From contig CM041201.1 of the NCBI GenBank assembly GCA_023078555.1, positions 5,711,172 through 5,775,171 on the forward strand: DNA of 64,000 nucleotides. Reading direction: 5' to 3'. Below, piece after piece: positions 9,901 to 22,356 of this stretch (its first letter is position 1; each line of letters starts with the position of its first letter). The notes below the pieces were generated by a model. That model saw only the letters and a list, made by a program, of their open reading frames with translations, had not been told where the DNA came from and ran no database searches. The stretch is from Ulva prolifera (Eukaryota > Chlorophyta > Ulvophyceae > Ulvales > Ulvaceae). The position numbers and the translations under genes are program-made.

Positions 9901-12620
9901 AAGCTTGAGAATCCAGCGCTTCCATATTTCACGAGGTACCTGCTCACAGCTCTATATGTGTTGCAGATCTGCATGTGGACATGTCTGATTTGGATATGGA
10001 ACAAGTGCACAGGCCAAGAGGCGTGCATCACCGCAAACCCAGTTAGGTGTGTGACCTGAACACTCACTTGTTGTGATGAAATGTGTGGTTTGGAATGACA
10101 GGCCCGCAGCTTGCGTACGTAGCACCCGGGACCCGCTATGACTGCCGCATATATCTATATCTATATAGGCATGCATGCCGCATGGTACGCGGCGTACCAA
10201 TGCATTAAGCACACACGGCATCCCCAATATTAATATACATCCCCGATATCGACTCGAGTCTTGCCAAACAAATGGGCGCGCGTGTGTGTGCACATGGTGC
10301 TGCTTTGCTGTGCTTATTTGTGTCAGTGCAGGTCTGGGATCCCCGGGAGATGATCACAGTTGTGTTCTGTCCGAGACCCAGCACATGCGCGTGGTCGTGG
10401 CCCTTCTCCATTCAGCACACTTGTAGCCATTCGCGCACACCAGTAGCCACCTTGGCGCAACAGGTCATCATGCGTGTTGCTCAAAGCCGAACCACAATGG
10501 TGTGCACTGTGGCCATATGAAAAGGCAGCAAGATCAGAAAGAGCGCAAAGTTCTGTCATCGTACACAGTGCCCTCATAGCACCGCAACACGGGCTGCCGC
10601 TGGTGGCACAGGGAACAGCGCCATGGCGGCACAGGGCACAGCGCAGCGAGCCTGAGGCGACATCGGGCCAAGGCAGCTGCACATTCAGGCGTCTGGAAGA
10701 CACAAGAACATGCCGAGCCTGCCACGCCACACTACGATGCATATGAGGGCGACTTTCATCATCATCATTGATCAAAACAAGAAAACAGCAACACGGTTTA
10801 CGGCGGGCGGGCTCTTGCCTTGTGCGGCCACCGCCAACAGGGTCAAGATCGAGGCTTGTGCTCTCGCGCCGGCCCCTATGCCGCACACGCATGACCAAGA
10901 CCTAGCCCGCGCGCAGCGATCGCGGCCATGCACGTCAAAAAACGGTCAGGCTGATCTATATACTGAACAGAGTAGCCTGCCCGTTGGCGCTCAAGACGGC
11001 GGAGATGTGCGAGGCAATCCTAGGTGCCACCGCCTCGAGCTCTACACGGACTGCACAACACTGCTTCAAGTACAGGTTACATGAAGTTTACTTGATGCCG
11101 CACACAGCAAAACCCAATTTGATCATGACAGCCCGCTTCAAGGAGGTGTGCCCAAGGTAAGTTATGCTGCAGCGACGGGCCACCGGTGGATGCCGCTTCA
11201 AGGAGGTGTGCCCAAGGGCGGTATCTTGCATATGTGAATATTGAAAGTGATAGCCAAGAACGCGCACCAGCCAGTGTCTTGCAGCAAAGCTAAAGTTTGA
11301 TCCGTGAGTACTTGGCGGTCCATGTGTGTCTGAACTGCACGCGGCGAACCCGCTGCCTCCATTATTTCTCCCTGCATGCAGCCACAGCCCTCATGCCGGC
11401 CAGATCTTAAAAGTTATTTTAAAGTTGCCTACATGAATTGTAAAGGTGATACGGCTGTGTCGGATTCCGCACGTGCTGCGAGCTCATATGCATGAGTATG
11501 CTGGACTCCTTGGAAATCGGATCCAGGCTCCACTTGGGCATGTCACACGGTACCACAACCATATCGGACCTTGCCAGATCCGCAAGACTGAGATTTCATG
11601 CTGACCTTTCTCGTGAAGGTGCACATAGGTATGCATGGTCGACGGACGTCCGTCATGTCTCAATCCGATCTAGAGTCGATCCGATCTAGAGTCTATGCTG
11701 GCAATCAGCTCGACTGTCTTTCAAACGTGACCGCCACGCACGTTGACCACACTGTAATCACCCATATGGCATTCACAACAAGTCTTGCAGCAGCTTGTGG
11801 TCTTGACACAGCCAACTCTGAGTTGGGGTCCATCAATGTATATGAATATCATTGTGATGTGCATCCGTACACTGGCAGATACCGCGGTTATGAACCTCGA
11901 GCTCACCCAGCTGCAGATTATTGAAAAATCAGTAAGCATCAGATGTTGTGTATGCAACTCGTTCCGTCCACAAACAGCTTGCAATCGAAGCATTGTAGCA
12001 GTCCAGTGGTATGGCGGTCATGTCACTGGACTGCCACAAGCATGTGTGCTTGATCTGCTTGCTACTTCCGCGGTGCCGCCCGCCTCACCACCTCTACTAG
12101 TATCCCTGTATACGTAACGCATCCACAAGATTGCAATTTATTTCAAGCACCAGATGTGGTGCGTGGTATGATGCACACCCGTGAGCCTGATTCCCTCTGG
12201 CGACACGATCCTCCAGCAGCACGGGACCAATCCACATATATATGCACCAGCTGCAGGTCACATACTGCAGTATGAACCGCAGGAGGGCGTCGGCCCATGC
12301 GTCGATCAGGCATTGGCACACACGTCTGCTGCAATTCTGAACAGAGGCACAGGCGAGCAGCGCACATCGAATAGAGTCTGCTCCCAGTGTGCTGAAGCGA
12401 TGGCCGCGAGAGGAGTGTCCTCAAAGGGGACATACGCCATGGACGGGCAGTTGAAGAACGTGCGGGCGTTCTGCAGCTGCTGCGGGAACTGCAGGCCGAT
12501 GAACTGGCGTTGTTCGCTGCCGGCGCCGCGGATCTGCTTGACCACAGTTACAGTCGGGAAGCTGGCATCGTCGACTGGTGGATAGTTTCTGTAGAAACCG
12601 AAGAGGCTACTCGACATACC
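6931..12620 (-). pseudogene. Leishmanolysin-like (peptidase M8) protein with EGF module and Pro-rich stalk, broken
   Basis: M8 enzymes are secreted or surface zinc metalloproteases. Exon 12620-12366 has ARTFFNCPSM, VPFED and SAHWEQTL, matching the conserved HWE segment with the third zinc ligand. An exon near 11920-11800 (SSRFITAVSASVRM) matches the ELMT segment. Exon 9942 to about 9600 holds YQAGCNFVDGRF and later NDSKCGWGQLN. Exon about 9151-8970 is Cys-rich. Exon about 8540-8320 is EGF-like (NDCSGKGDCLQGACFCHGGW). A long Pro/Ser stalk follows and then a Cys-rich tail ending at 6931. Three defects are visible: the HEXXH exon upstream of GMSSSLFGFYRN is absent, with repeats beginning about 12,870; there is an in-frame TGA at 9696-9698 (KP*GNC); and the stalk frame shifts at a G6 run, 7370-7375. 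The first two support a pseudogene. The last could be an assembly error. Several introns are unresolved. Confidence 0.8.
7254..7860 (-). repeat. Poly-Pro/Ser coding repeat of the protease stalk
   Basis: The minus strand encodes SPPPP-, TPPPP- and VSSPPPPP-type repeats of the hydroxyproline-rich (extensin-like) kind common in green algal extracellular proteins. Two reading frames carry the proline run and meet at the G6 run at 7370-7375. The Gly-rich and His-rich frames of the same DNA are shadows. Confidence 0.8.
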
Positions 12621-12869
12621 CTGCAGGCCACGCTGTCTGAATCACCTTCTTACAAGACGGTGATCGCCGTCTTGAATCGAATGCAGCAGTAGATGCTTCA
12701 GCGCAGTATGCATTGTGATGTACATGTATATGTACGCGATGTCAACGTACGCATCGCCATAATGCAATCAGAAATCTCTTTAATATACTTTCTTTAATTT
12801 GGTTTAAAGTTGTTGTGTATAACAACGATGTGATCTGAGGAAACATCGCCACAGCGGCATGGGCGTAGC

Positions 12870-13075
12870 AGTACTAGTACATCGCGTGACCCTGCAGACG
12901 GCATCGGTGTCACCTGTTGAGGTTGAGAGCGACGCGGCCGCTCTGTCGACGGCACAGCGCCCGCCTCGATCGCTGCTGTTTTTTTTATATACATTATATA
13001 CAAGTGTTTTATACCTGTCGCGCTGCCTCTATACGGCCCGGTCCCTGAAGACGGGCCGTATAGAGGCACGCGTTG
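12870..13075 (-). repeat. Inverted copy of the 155-bp repeat unit, ending in a head-to-head palindrome
   Basis: This is the reverse complement of the tandem unit at 56090-56870. It includes the TTTTTTTTATATACATTA block and the GTCGACGGCACAG and GCGGCCGC segments. At 13027-13071 the motif CCTCTATACGGCCCG meets its inverted partner CGGGCCGTATAGAGG across a short spacer. It lies where the 5' part of the broken protease gene would be expected. Confidence 0.8.
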
Positions 13076-13814
13076 AGTGATCGCCTCCGGCTGGAACCAG
13101 CGTCACAACGCACGCGCTAGCGGAGCTCGGCGCTGAAGCGTTGCCGCTGCAGACGGCCGATGGACACAATTGTGGCGGCCAGCCAGACAAGTATCCAGAC
13201 AGCCACACGTCCATTGGTGAATCACCGAGACAGAGTCGGCAACTCTGAATCGGCAGCCCTGAAATCGGCAGCCCTGAGTTGGCAGCCCTGAACCACACGC
13301 ATGCACTCCCAGGTGTGCGCCAACATGAGCCTGTGAATGCACTGGATGGTGCCACCCGCCAATCCTGCCCATGCATGTACACCTCCTGACATCATGCCCC
13401 GACTTGGGCTGGAATTGCCACAAAATGCACGTAGCTGTCGGAGTTTATATCTGAGCAGTGGATGGATGGATCCTCGATCTGTCTTTTGCAGAAATGAGTC
13501 ACGTTGAAATGTGCATGGGAATTGGGGTTGCCTGTGTGCGGTGCACCATGGTGGCCCCGCAGTTTGAAGCGGCCTACCGGTCATCCAAGCTGAGAGCCAC
13601 AGGCCAGCTACACCTGTGACATGAACTTTCAGGTGCACCCCAGCTGACCTCAATTCCCACACTATTCGTGAGTTGGTATCAAGCTGTGATGGGCCTAAGG
13701 ACCAGCTGGCACCCATGCACGCCACTGCATACTGTGATAGTCTCGACTTGGGCTGGAATTGCCACAAAATGCACGTAGCTGACGTGCTGAACATGCACGT
13801 AGCTGACGTGCCCT
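13076..13814. other. Left flank of element A, short repeats only
   Basis: No gene is seen. A 16-18 bp motif ending GGCAGCCCTGAA repeats about four times at 13228-13295. A segment containing GACTTGGGCTGGAATTGCC occurs twice (13399 and 13744). GCACGTAGCTGACGTGC is duplicated directly beside the element boundary (13771 and 13796). Confidence 0.6.
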
Positions 13815-14614
13815 GCTCTGTCCTGTTTGGTGAACAAAACGCACGTGGACGAGGTGCTCCTTGCAGAGACTCTAAACATCGCAGCAGCTCCAATGTTGTG
13901 AGCTTCACCTGAAAAACAGTGTTGATGTGTTACTACCTATAACTTGATGCCCGTCCATACAGTACCGCGTGAACCTCCGGTCGGTCAATGTAGCATGCTA
14001 CACTGCAGTGCTCCTTTACACCATGAGATCGCAGGGACATCACCACCACCAGGAATGTTCAAAAGCGATCAGAGGTGTACATGTACATGCCTATCATCAG
14101 CATGGACTGCAAGCAGGCACCATTCTACAAGATGGGAGGCTTGTGTAGGCACGTCACTGTTCGCCTGAGTCCACACCGACATGCAGTAGAGCCACGCACC
14201 GTTTTACGAGACAGCCTGCCTAATGGTCCTAAACAGTGCCTGATCTGCTGACGAGGGCGATACACTGCTTTCCAGTGGTACGGAGTCACACGTGTATGCA
14301 ACAAGGTCGTCACACGTAAGCTGAATGGAAGGACAAGTGTCACATATGCTATCAGGACGTGCCAATCGCATGTGCTGCAGAGTCTGTGCCTGGCACTGTC
14401 GTGATTGCCTGTTGACAATGCCCAGCACTATGGAGCACAAAATGCAGCAGCCAATCTGCCCAGCCAGACCGACAGAGAGCAAGCAATGATCTCGCCAGAC
14501 CAGATGATCCAACCAGCTGTGTCCGGTTTAACAATTGACGGGCAGCAGTGTCCCCGTGCATGCTTTCGCCGCTGCGGGCGGACGCCTGTGAGCGACCGGT
14601 CGTCGCGCGTGTAG

Positions 14615-17522
14615 GAGGCGGCGGTACGAGCTGAACCCCTCGGGCGAGGTGCTCCTGGAGGGGCTCGTGGCGTTGGGCCTCACGAAGGATCGCCTGCACA
14701 AGGCCCGCGCGTGCCTGAACCGCGCCGCGGAGGAGACCAGTCGGCTCGGGGAGCCGTCACGCGCCGTGTGCGCGGCGCTCAACACCACCGAGAAGCCGGA
14801 CTGCACCCTCCCGGAGCCCGAGGACTGGCGTCTGTTGCTGTCGCGCTTCAACCGCACCCTGCCAGGCCTCGAGGACAGCGAGCGCGGCGCGCTGCGCTTC
14901 CTCCGCGCCCACTACGCCGTCATGGTCCTGCGCGGGGAGGACACGGACTCCCTGCTCCGTGCGGACGCCGTCGGGGACGACGCCTTCGTCGTCGACATGT
15001 TCGAGGCCGTCAAGTCGTGGCGGGCGATGACGAAGGACCGCTTCGTCGAGGTCCTCCACCTCCTGCTCTACACCAAGGTCATCGGCAGCAAGGGCTCGCT
15101 GGACGGCATGAAGAAAGCGGTGGGCGATCTGATGAAGGCGTACTACGCGGCCGTGAACGAGGTACGTGCCGCCCGTGTGAAGCTGCGCCGCGGCGCGCCT
15201 CCTGTCCTCCGATGCGGACAGTCCTGCCCGTCGCCCGCAAGGCCGCTGTAGTGACACCGCGTGCGCGCAGGCGGTTGAAGATGCCAGTCCCTTCCAGCGC
15301 TACCAGAGCGTCGTGTCGGGCGTCGCCATGTTCATCAAGTCGTCCGCCCTCAGCGGGATCCGCAAGATCACGCCGCTGTCGGAGGGCCAGATCCGCCGCA
15401 TGGTGGAGGGCATGTACGTCGGCGGCTTCGGGATGATGCAGGCGCGGGTCGTGCTCTCGCTCACCGCGATCGCCGGCGTCCGGAGCACCTTCTTCCAGTT
15501 CTGGCGCTGGGAGGACGTGCACCTCCAGAAGGTGCTGCTGCGGGACGGCGAGGCGGTGCCAGCGTCCGTGGACAACCTGTCACGGGGGGACTGCACGGTG
15601 CGCACCTGCGGCCCTCGCTTATGTGTCAATCACACATTAGCACATTCGCTCAAGTGCAGGAAGGAGGCTTCTGTCTTGCATTCTCGTGCCTGTTGTGTAG
15701 CGCTGCCGGAGGTCTGTGTTGTTTTGTGCCTGCGTATATCCTATCGAGGCGTTTCCGTTCTATCTTGCCAGGCGCCACGCCTATAGCTATGCATTGGCAG
15801 CGAATGTGTGATGGGATAGTGTATTATTTTGTAATAAGTGTGTGCGATTCTCCTGTGCAACCAAAGTCGCAGCATGTCCTCCTACTGCCGAGCAGCCCAC
15901 TTTGTATGTGCATGACCTCGTGCTATGCATGCCTCGCCCCTCATATGCAGATGACCACTGCCGAACATGCAGAAAGTTGTGCTGCATCATGTTGCCTTAG
16001 TCAGCACACATTGTCTGTTTTGGCACGCCAGGTCCAACGAGAGGCACGGTGGCCAATGCATGCTGTACGATACTCTGCTGAAGCCCCCAGACATGTGCAG
16101 CCAGGTATTGTCTTTGGTTCACGTCATGATCGTTCTGCCACATGACGTGCACCTCGTATCGCGACGCCACGGCCGCCGGTGCAGATCGGCTTCGCCCTCG
16201 TGACCCGCCACGTCGTCACGAAGTGCCCGAACGCCTACGGCGTCAACGTGCTGGCGCTCGATCCGACGGGCCTCGCGGCCAGGCGGGGTCTGCCGCTCGT
16301 CGGCAACACGCTGGTCGAGCTCGGCCTCGCGATGGGGGTCTTCGACTGGGCTGCCGTCAACGACCTGGACTTCGGGGAGATCGTGCCGCGCAAGCCGCAG
16401 ACGCGGGAGTGGTGCGCCCCCCCTGCGTGTCGCTGCTGCCCTGCTGCCATGCGCCCCCTGCCCGTGTGGCTTCCTGTGTGCCACGGGCCCCACGGCGATG
16501 TGGCCCGCACCACAGGGCTCACGGGGTGCAGGTACGTCATCTGCGCCCAGGACGACCTCCTCATGCTGCCGTTCGTCAACGTCCCGGGGAACCGCATCTC
16601 CTGGCTCGTCGCGATGGCGGGCGTGCTCGCGGACGTCGGCCCGCGCGGGCGCGGCGTCAAGGCCGGGCCGCGCGCGCTGCGCTCCTCGATGGTCCTGCGC
16701 CACGTGCTCATGCGCATAATCTCCGACCGCCCCCCCGACGAGACAACCCTGCGCCACCTGGGCACCTGGGTCCAGAAGACCGCCTGCGCGGCGATGGTCC
16801 ACTACTTCTCGAACCGCGCGGCGGCGACCACCCTCGGTGGCATGGTACGATGCCGCACCACCCGAGCCCAGCCTGCGCCGCCCTGACTTCCGCAGCGTGT
16901 GTGCGATGCCTCTGCACGGTGTGTGTGTGTGCCATGCAGCAGCACGCCGGCGTGACGACAAACCCGCAGGACATGGAGGCCGCGCGCACCGTCCAGCGCG
17001 TCTCGGCGGACGCGACCGACCCCGGCCCCCCGCCCGTCGCCGGCAACGAGGCGGAGCGCGACCTCGCGTGCTTCCTGGAGTTCCAGGCCAGCGCAGACGG
17101 GCGGCTGCACCAGGCCAGGGTGACCGCGGCCAGCAAGCGCCTCGCCGAGCTGGTCGGTGGCCACGACCCCGGCTCCGGCGGCCAGATCGCGTCCGTGTAC
17201 TTGCGGCTCTCCAGGCGAGTGGCCCATGCCCCGGGCTGGTGGCTCCTCAAGAGGCCCCTCTCCGATGAGCGACTCGCCTCGCTTCCAGGTCTGTCCCCCG
17301 TTCTCGGAGTGTCGAGCCATCGTGATTCCAGCACCTGTTGCCATGATCACTAGTCGTACAGCACAGACTCCTGCCAATTGGCAGTCACAGATCTTGCAGC
17401 ACAACTATGCCGTGTATCTCACCTCTGCCAACATGAGCTCTGCTAGCTGCCATGCATGATCACAGACAGACAGACAGACAGACAGACAGAGGCACAGGCA
17501 CAGACACAGGCACAGACACAGA

Positions 17523-17557
<35 letters not shown>

Positions 17558-17621
17558 ACAGACGCAGATACAGACACAGGCACAGGCACAGGCACAGACA
17601 CAGGCACAGGCACAGACACAC

Positions 17622-17668
<47 letters not shown>

Positions 17669-17749
17669 CAGACACAGACACAGACACAGACACACACAGA
17701 CAGACAGACAGACACAGTCACAGACACAGACACAGACACAGACACAGAC

Positions 17750-17794
<45 letters not shown>

Positions 17795-17878
17795 GACAGA
17801 GACAGACAGAGACAGACACAGACACACACAGACACACACAGACACAGGCACAGACACAGTCACAGACACAGACACAGA

Positions 17879-17942
<64 letters not shown>

Positions 17943-17983
17943 CAGATGCAGATACAGACACAGGCACAGGCACAGGCACAGAC

Positions 17984-18024
<41 letters not shown>

Positions 18025-18077
18025 GACAGACAGAGACACACACAGACACAGACACAGACACAGACACAGACACATGC

Positions 18078-18108
<31 letters not shown>

Positions 18109-21100
18109 CACACACATCCTGTAAAGTTGGCGCAGTGCGCAGGTGTGGTGAAAGACTACACTGTGGTCGTGCGGGAGGCGATTGCTGCCAAAGAAGCCTG
18201 GCTGGCCGCCGCAGAGGACGTCATGTTTGTGGACAAGCGCCGCCTGGACACGCTCAAGGCGGCGGCGACGCTGACACCGGAGCATGTGACGCTGGAGGAT
18301 GTCGCTCAAGACTATCCGTACGGCCCGTTCGACACAGACTTTCATGAGGACGAGGAGGATGCGGGGGACGGCGACGATGCCGTCGTCCTCGATGACAGCG
18401 AGGATGACGATGGCGCTGAGGAGATCGACAGGGAATTTCGCCATGCTGTGCGCGCTGCCGCGGACATCGGCGTCGTCCCCGCCGACGCCATGGAGCTTGA
18501 CCTGGCGGCCGAGCTGGCGGAGCCCGATGCGCGAGACGACGGTCCGGCGACCACCGTGGACCCGGAGGTCCAGGAGGACCCAGACGCGCCGAGAGGGGCT
18601 GTCGGGCGCACCATGGCCGCTGGCGGCAAGGTGGTGGAGATGCACATCAGCCATCAAGTTGCCCTCGCGATCATCCAGAGCCGCTGCTTTCACGTGCACA
18701 AGCTCACCATACGCCCTGAGACCGGCAAGTCCGCGGTGCCGTACCCCGCCTTCATGCGACTGCCTCGGTCGCACGTGGAGTTCGAGGTGGACCTCATGCT
18801 CCTCTCGCATGACGACGGCCACGCTCTCATGGAAGATCTCGAGGGGGTGCTACACGGCAAACTGCCAGTGATCCCGGCACGGGCCTGCAACCTCGACGCC
18901 ACCGTCCGGAAGGCGCTGGCGGCATCGAACATGTGCCTGGTCATGGGATGTCCCGATCACGTGCACCTGGGCACCGAACACGCGCTGCTGCTGTGCCCGA
19001 AGCACCGCAAGGCGGACGTCCGTGTCCGCGGCACGGAGGAGGACATGCGGCGGTGCACCGGGTGCCACAAGCACTTGGACGTGCGGGAGTTCCGTCACGG
19101 CCAAGGCATCGACGGCGACGGAGGGGTCTGCCGCACCTGCTCAGTGCACAAGCGCAATCGGGATGCTGGACGCGGGCAACAGCAGCCGCCGCCAGAGCAC
19201 ATGCCTGCTTCCCCGGCGGAGGTGGAGTCGGGCCGTGATGCCGATGGCTCCTTCATCCTCGAACGTCGCGCCGCCGAGCAGCAGGCCGCCCTGCGCCTCG
19301 ACGTTCGTCCGGGTGAATCTCTCAACTCGCCGTACATCGCGTACGCCTTTTACGACGAGGCGCGGCGGGGTCACTTGCGCCGCTGCGTGCGCATCGGCTG
19401 CTCCGGAGAAGCCAAGCTCAAGGATCGCGACGGGGCCATGCTGTGCAAGCAGTGCTTCGACGTGCGTGCACAAACGCCCCTGCTGTGCCGGAACGCCCGT
19501 ACCGCTTGTCTCTGCTGTATGCCGCCGTTGTCTGTCGGGGCGCCGGGTTCTTCGGCATGCGCATGTATGCATGGAGCCGCCCATCATCGCGGCGGCGACG
19601 CCTCGACCGCGACCGAACGTCACCGGCGCATGCAGGACGTCCGCGGACTACAGTTTGTGCTTGTGGCGGTCGTGGGGCAGGACGGCAAACGGACAGGTGC
19701 GTACATGTACACCCGCCCCTGCAGCACGTGCGGCCTGGGCGTGCCGCTGCAGATGTTCCGGCCGGGGCTCGCTTCATGCGACCGCTGCGTGGCCAAGGTT
19801 ACGGCGTATCGGCGCCGCCGTGTGCCACGCGCGCCACGCGATGTCGCCCCTGCGGGCCACAAGTGGGCGACTCGCGAGACCGCCCTCGAGCTGGACTTTG
19901 ACAAAGCCGACGGCCTCTGCAAGGCCACCACGTGTCCAGCGCAGGTTGCCCGCCGGGGCCGGGGCTCGGAGGCCGCGCAGCGAGCACTGCCCCTGTGCCC
20001 CATGCACATGCCGGTGTGCCTCTCGGGATGACCTCGTGTGCTGCAGAATCAGGCCCCCCTACGTGCGGTCGCATTTGTCTCGAGTTGACGAATCTGCGGT
20101 GGAGTGCACCCAGTAGAGGCATCCCGCGACGTGCGGTCTGCATGTCACATGCTGAAGCATACCGTCACGGTGGGTCTGTGTCTACAAGCACGAACCGCCG
20201 ACGTACGTAGCCAGGAATATCGGTTGGACGTCAGCGGTCGGCTGAAGGACGGCACGCGTGTGTATGCGAAAGCCAGGGACCGGCTGTCCTGGTGGAGTCA
20301 GGAGGCCCACGTACCGCCCCCAGACACCCTCACCAGATGTGTGGATGTGGACGTTCGGTGCCGTGAGCCCGTCGTGTCACTTGTACGCCCACCGAACCGT
20401 GGCGCCGTGGATGCAGGCTTGGTTCTGCATCGACCCCAAGACCGGCCGTGTCCTTCGCTGGTGCTCCACCCACAAGCAGTGGGAGCCCATCGACGGCTTC
20501 GGGGGGTACTGGCGCACGTGTCTGGGCCGGATTCTGCCGTCGACGAGCGCAGAGGCGCTGGAAGCGGCGAGGATTGCAGCTGCAGTCGCGGCAGCGGAGC
20601 ATGCCGCTGACGCCATGCATGACGTCGAGGAGGATGCTGTGGAGTGGAACGTCGAGTGGGGCCGCCAGTCGGAGGTGGTGGATGGCCAGGACGCGGTCGC
20701 GCAGCTTAGGAGCCACCTCGGCAACGAGGTCATCAACTGGGCCGCAGACGTGCTCGGACGAGACCTCTCTGCGATCGAAGAAGAGGATCACTTCGTGCAG
20801 GCGGCGGTGGAGAAGCTGTACGAAGATGGACAGGCCACGGAACAGATCACGGCGACGGGCATTCCGGTGCCGGGCCCGCCGGCACCCACGACGTGCGCCA
20901 TCTGCGCACAATACACGTGCCCGGCCGGCTTCACCGGGCAGTCGGTGTGCCTGCCGTGCGCGGCGCGCGGTCGGGGCGCGGGAGGGCTGTCGCTGATTGA
21001 CGTCAACCACGCCCTCGTATCCGGGCTGCTGTACGGAAAGGGTACGCTCCCGTCGACCGTGATGCCCTGGTCTTTCTGTCTCAGCTCGGGTGTATGCGGA

Positions 21101-22158
21101 CCGTACCCGAATACACGCATCACCGACCTGAGTTCATCCCCCGCGGCCCCCATCTCGCAGCCCTCCAGTCGCGCCGCGTCATGGCACGCGATCGCCGACG
21201 ATCGGGCGCAGCAGTGATGCTCAACTATTCCATGCAGGCCGGATGACGACGAAGCGCGCCGGGTATGTCATCCCGGAGCTCTCAATCATGCACGGAGTCA
21301 CGGCGGAACATGCTCGCGCATTCGCCGAGCTGCGCAGCCGCAGACAGATCGTCGTCATCGGTACCGGCTCGGGCACCGAAGCCGACAGGCGCATGCGTCA
21401 GCTCAGCAGCCAGGCCAGCAAGCGGCGTCGGCGGGATGCGGGCGGGCAGCCCAAGGGCAAGGCACGGAAGAAGCGCGGGCGCACGCGTGACGGATCCGAA
21501 GGCTCTCCGATGGACGGTGCGCTTCCGCCTTGTCGGTCATGTGGTCCTCTTGGCGAACAGTTGCATGATACATGCAACTGAACATCGTCCATCCGCGGTG
21601 TGCGATACAACTGAACGTGGGCACACACCATGGTGTGTGCCTCTCTGCACCCGAGCGTCATGGCTGCATCGCATTGTCGTCGTGCCACATGCCATGCATG
21701 CCCGCCAGACGACCCGCACTCTGACCACTCCACCCCGTACGGATGCAGAGGACGAGCCGCCGCGTGTCGCGCTCCCGCCGGCAAACGGAGTCATGCTGGC
21801 GGTCGCCCGTGCCTTCCAAGCACACGGTCGGGAGTGGCTCACCGACCAGGCGCGGGCGCGCAATGCCATGGACGTCGTGTGCGGGTCACTGCCCGCATTC
21901 GGGCGGGGCCACGGCCGCTGCAACTTCGGCTCGCTGGAGTCCATCCAAGCCATGGCCGCGACTGGCACTGTCCCCTTGAGGGTCCTCAAGCTGCCGAATG
22001 GAAAATTCCAACAGGCACGACCCAGCATCGCCGATGTCACCTCCAATCCCGTTACGCCGCTCCCGGAAGCAGTTGAGTTGAAACGCCACGAGCGCGTGTG
22101 TACGCCTTTGCGCGTCATGTCCGATTGGATGCAACAGCGACGTTGGTGTACCGCATGA
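14615..22158 (+). CDS. Tyrosine recombinase spliced to a multi-zinc-module region (element A)
   Basis: Exons, with phases matching at every border up to exon 6: 14615-15161, 15271-15597, 16185-16411, 16532-16844, 16940-17288 and 18143-20013. Exons 21238-21516 and 21749-22158 also fit. The join at 20013 to about 20340 is unresolved; the frame of [18 protein letters not shown] then runs to 21041. The first exon with the start codon was not found. Recombinase core: ArgI at 15481 ([19 protein letters not shown] fits the box I helix), Lys at 16221 (VTKCPN), ArgII at 16698 (VLRH), Trp at 16767 (LGTW) and nucleophile Tyr at 16803 (VHYF). ArgII-to-Tyr spacing is 35 residues. The usual His three residues before ArgII is Met. 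Exons 6-7 add an acidic stretch and about six CxxC/CxxH modules (for example [13 protein letters not shown]...CRTCSVHK, and CAICAQYTC...CLPC). Exon 8 is strongly basic. It should cut and rejoin element ends, with the zinc region binding DNA (inference). Confidence 0.75.
15622..16119 (+). repeat. 500-bp repeat inserted in recombinase intron 2 (element A)
   Basis: Intron 2 is 587 bp here but 145 bp in element B, where a different 62-bp stretch occupies the position. The insert matches the reverse complement of 6233-6730 and recurs in C at 60805-61302. Confidence 0.85.
17460..18115 (+). repeat. CAGA/CAGACA microsatellite in recombinase intron 5 (element A)
   Basis: Mixed CAGA, CAGACA and CAGGCA runs cover about 655 bp inside the phase-1 intron 17289-18142 (donor CCAG|GTCTGT, acceptor GCGCAG|GTGTGG). 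The run has no stop in several frames, so it creates long spurious open frames (TDRQ-, SVSV- and CLCL-type). The length differs in B (about 615 bp) and C (about 233 bp). Confidence 0.9.
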
Positions 22159-22356
22159 TGCCCACTGCCTGTGGCCAATGAACGAGAGGTCACGCTCTCA
22201 GGATCCCCGAACGGCCCCACCCCGGTGGCGTCGTCGCTGTGCTTGTACAATCCCCCGGTGGATCGGTCTCCGACCCGTGCCGACGTAGCACGTGCGGAGT
22301 GCGTGTGTCAGCCCCGGTGAAGCGACACTGTGGTGGTGCAGGTTGTATGCGCACGC

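Noticed and set aside
17452-20031. An 859-codon frame beginning in the microsatellite
   Set aside because: It only appears in copy A, where array length keeps the frame. In B and C the array is out of frame while the downstream exon is conserved.
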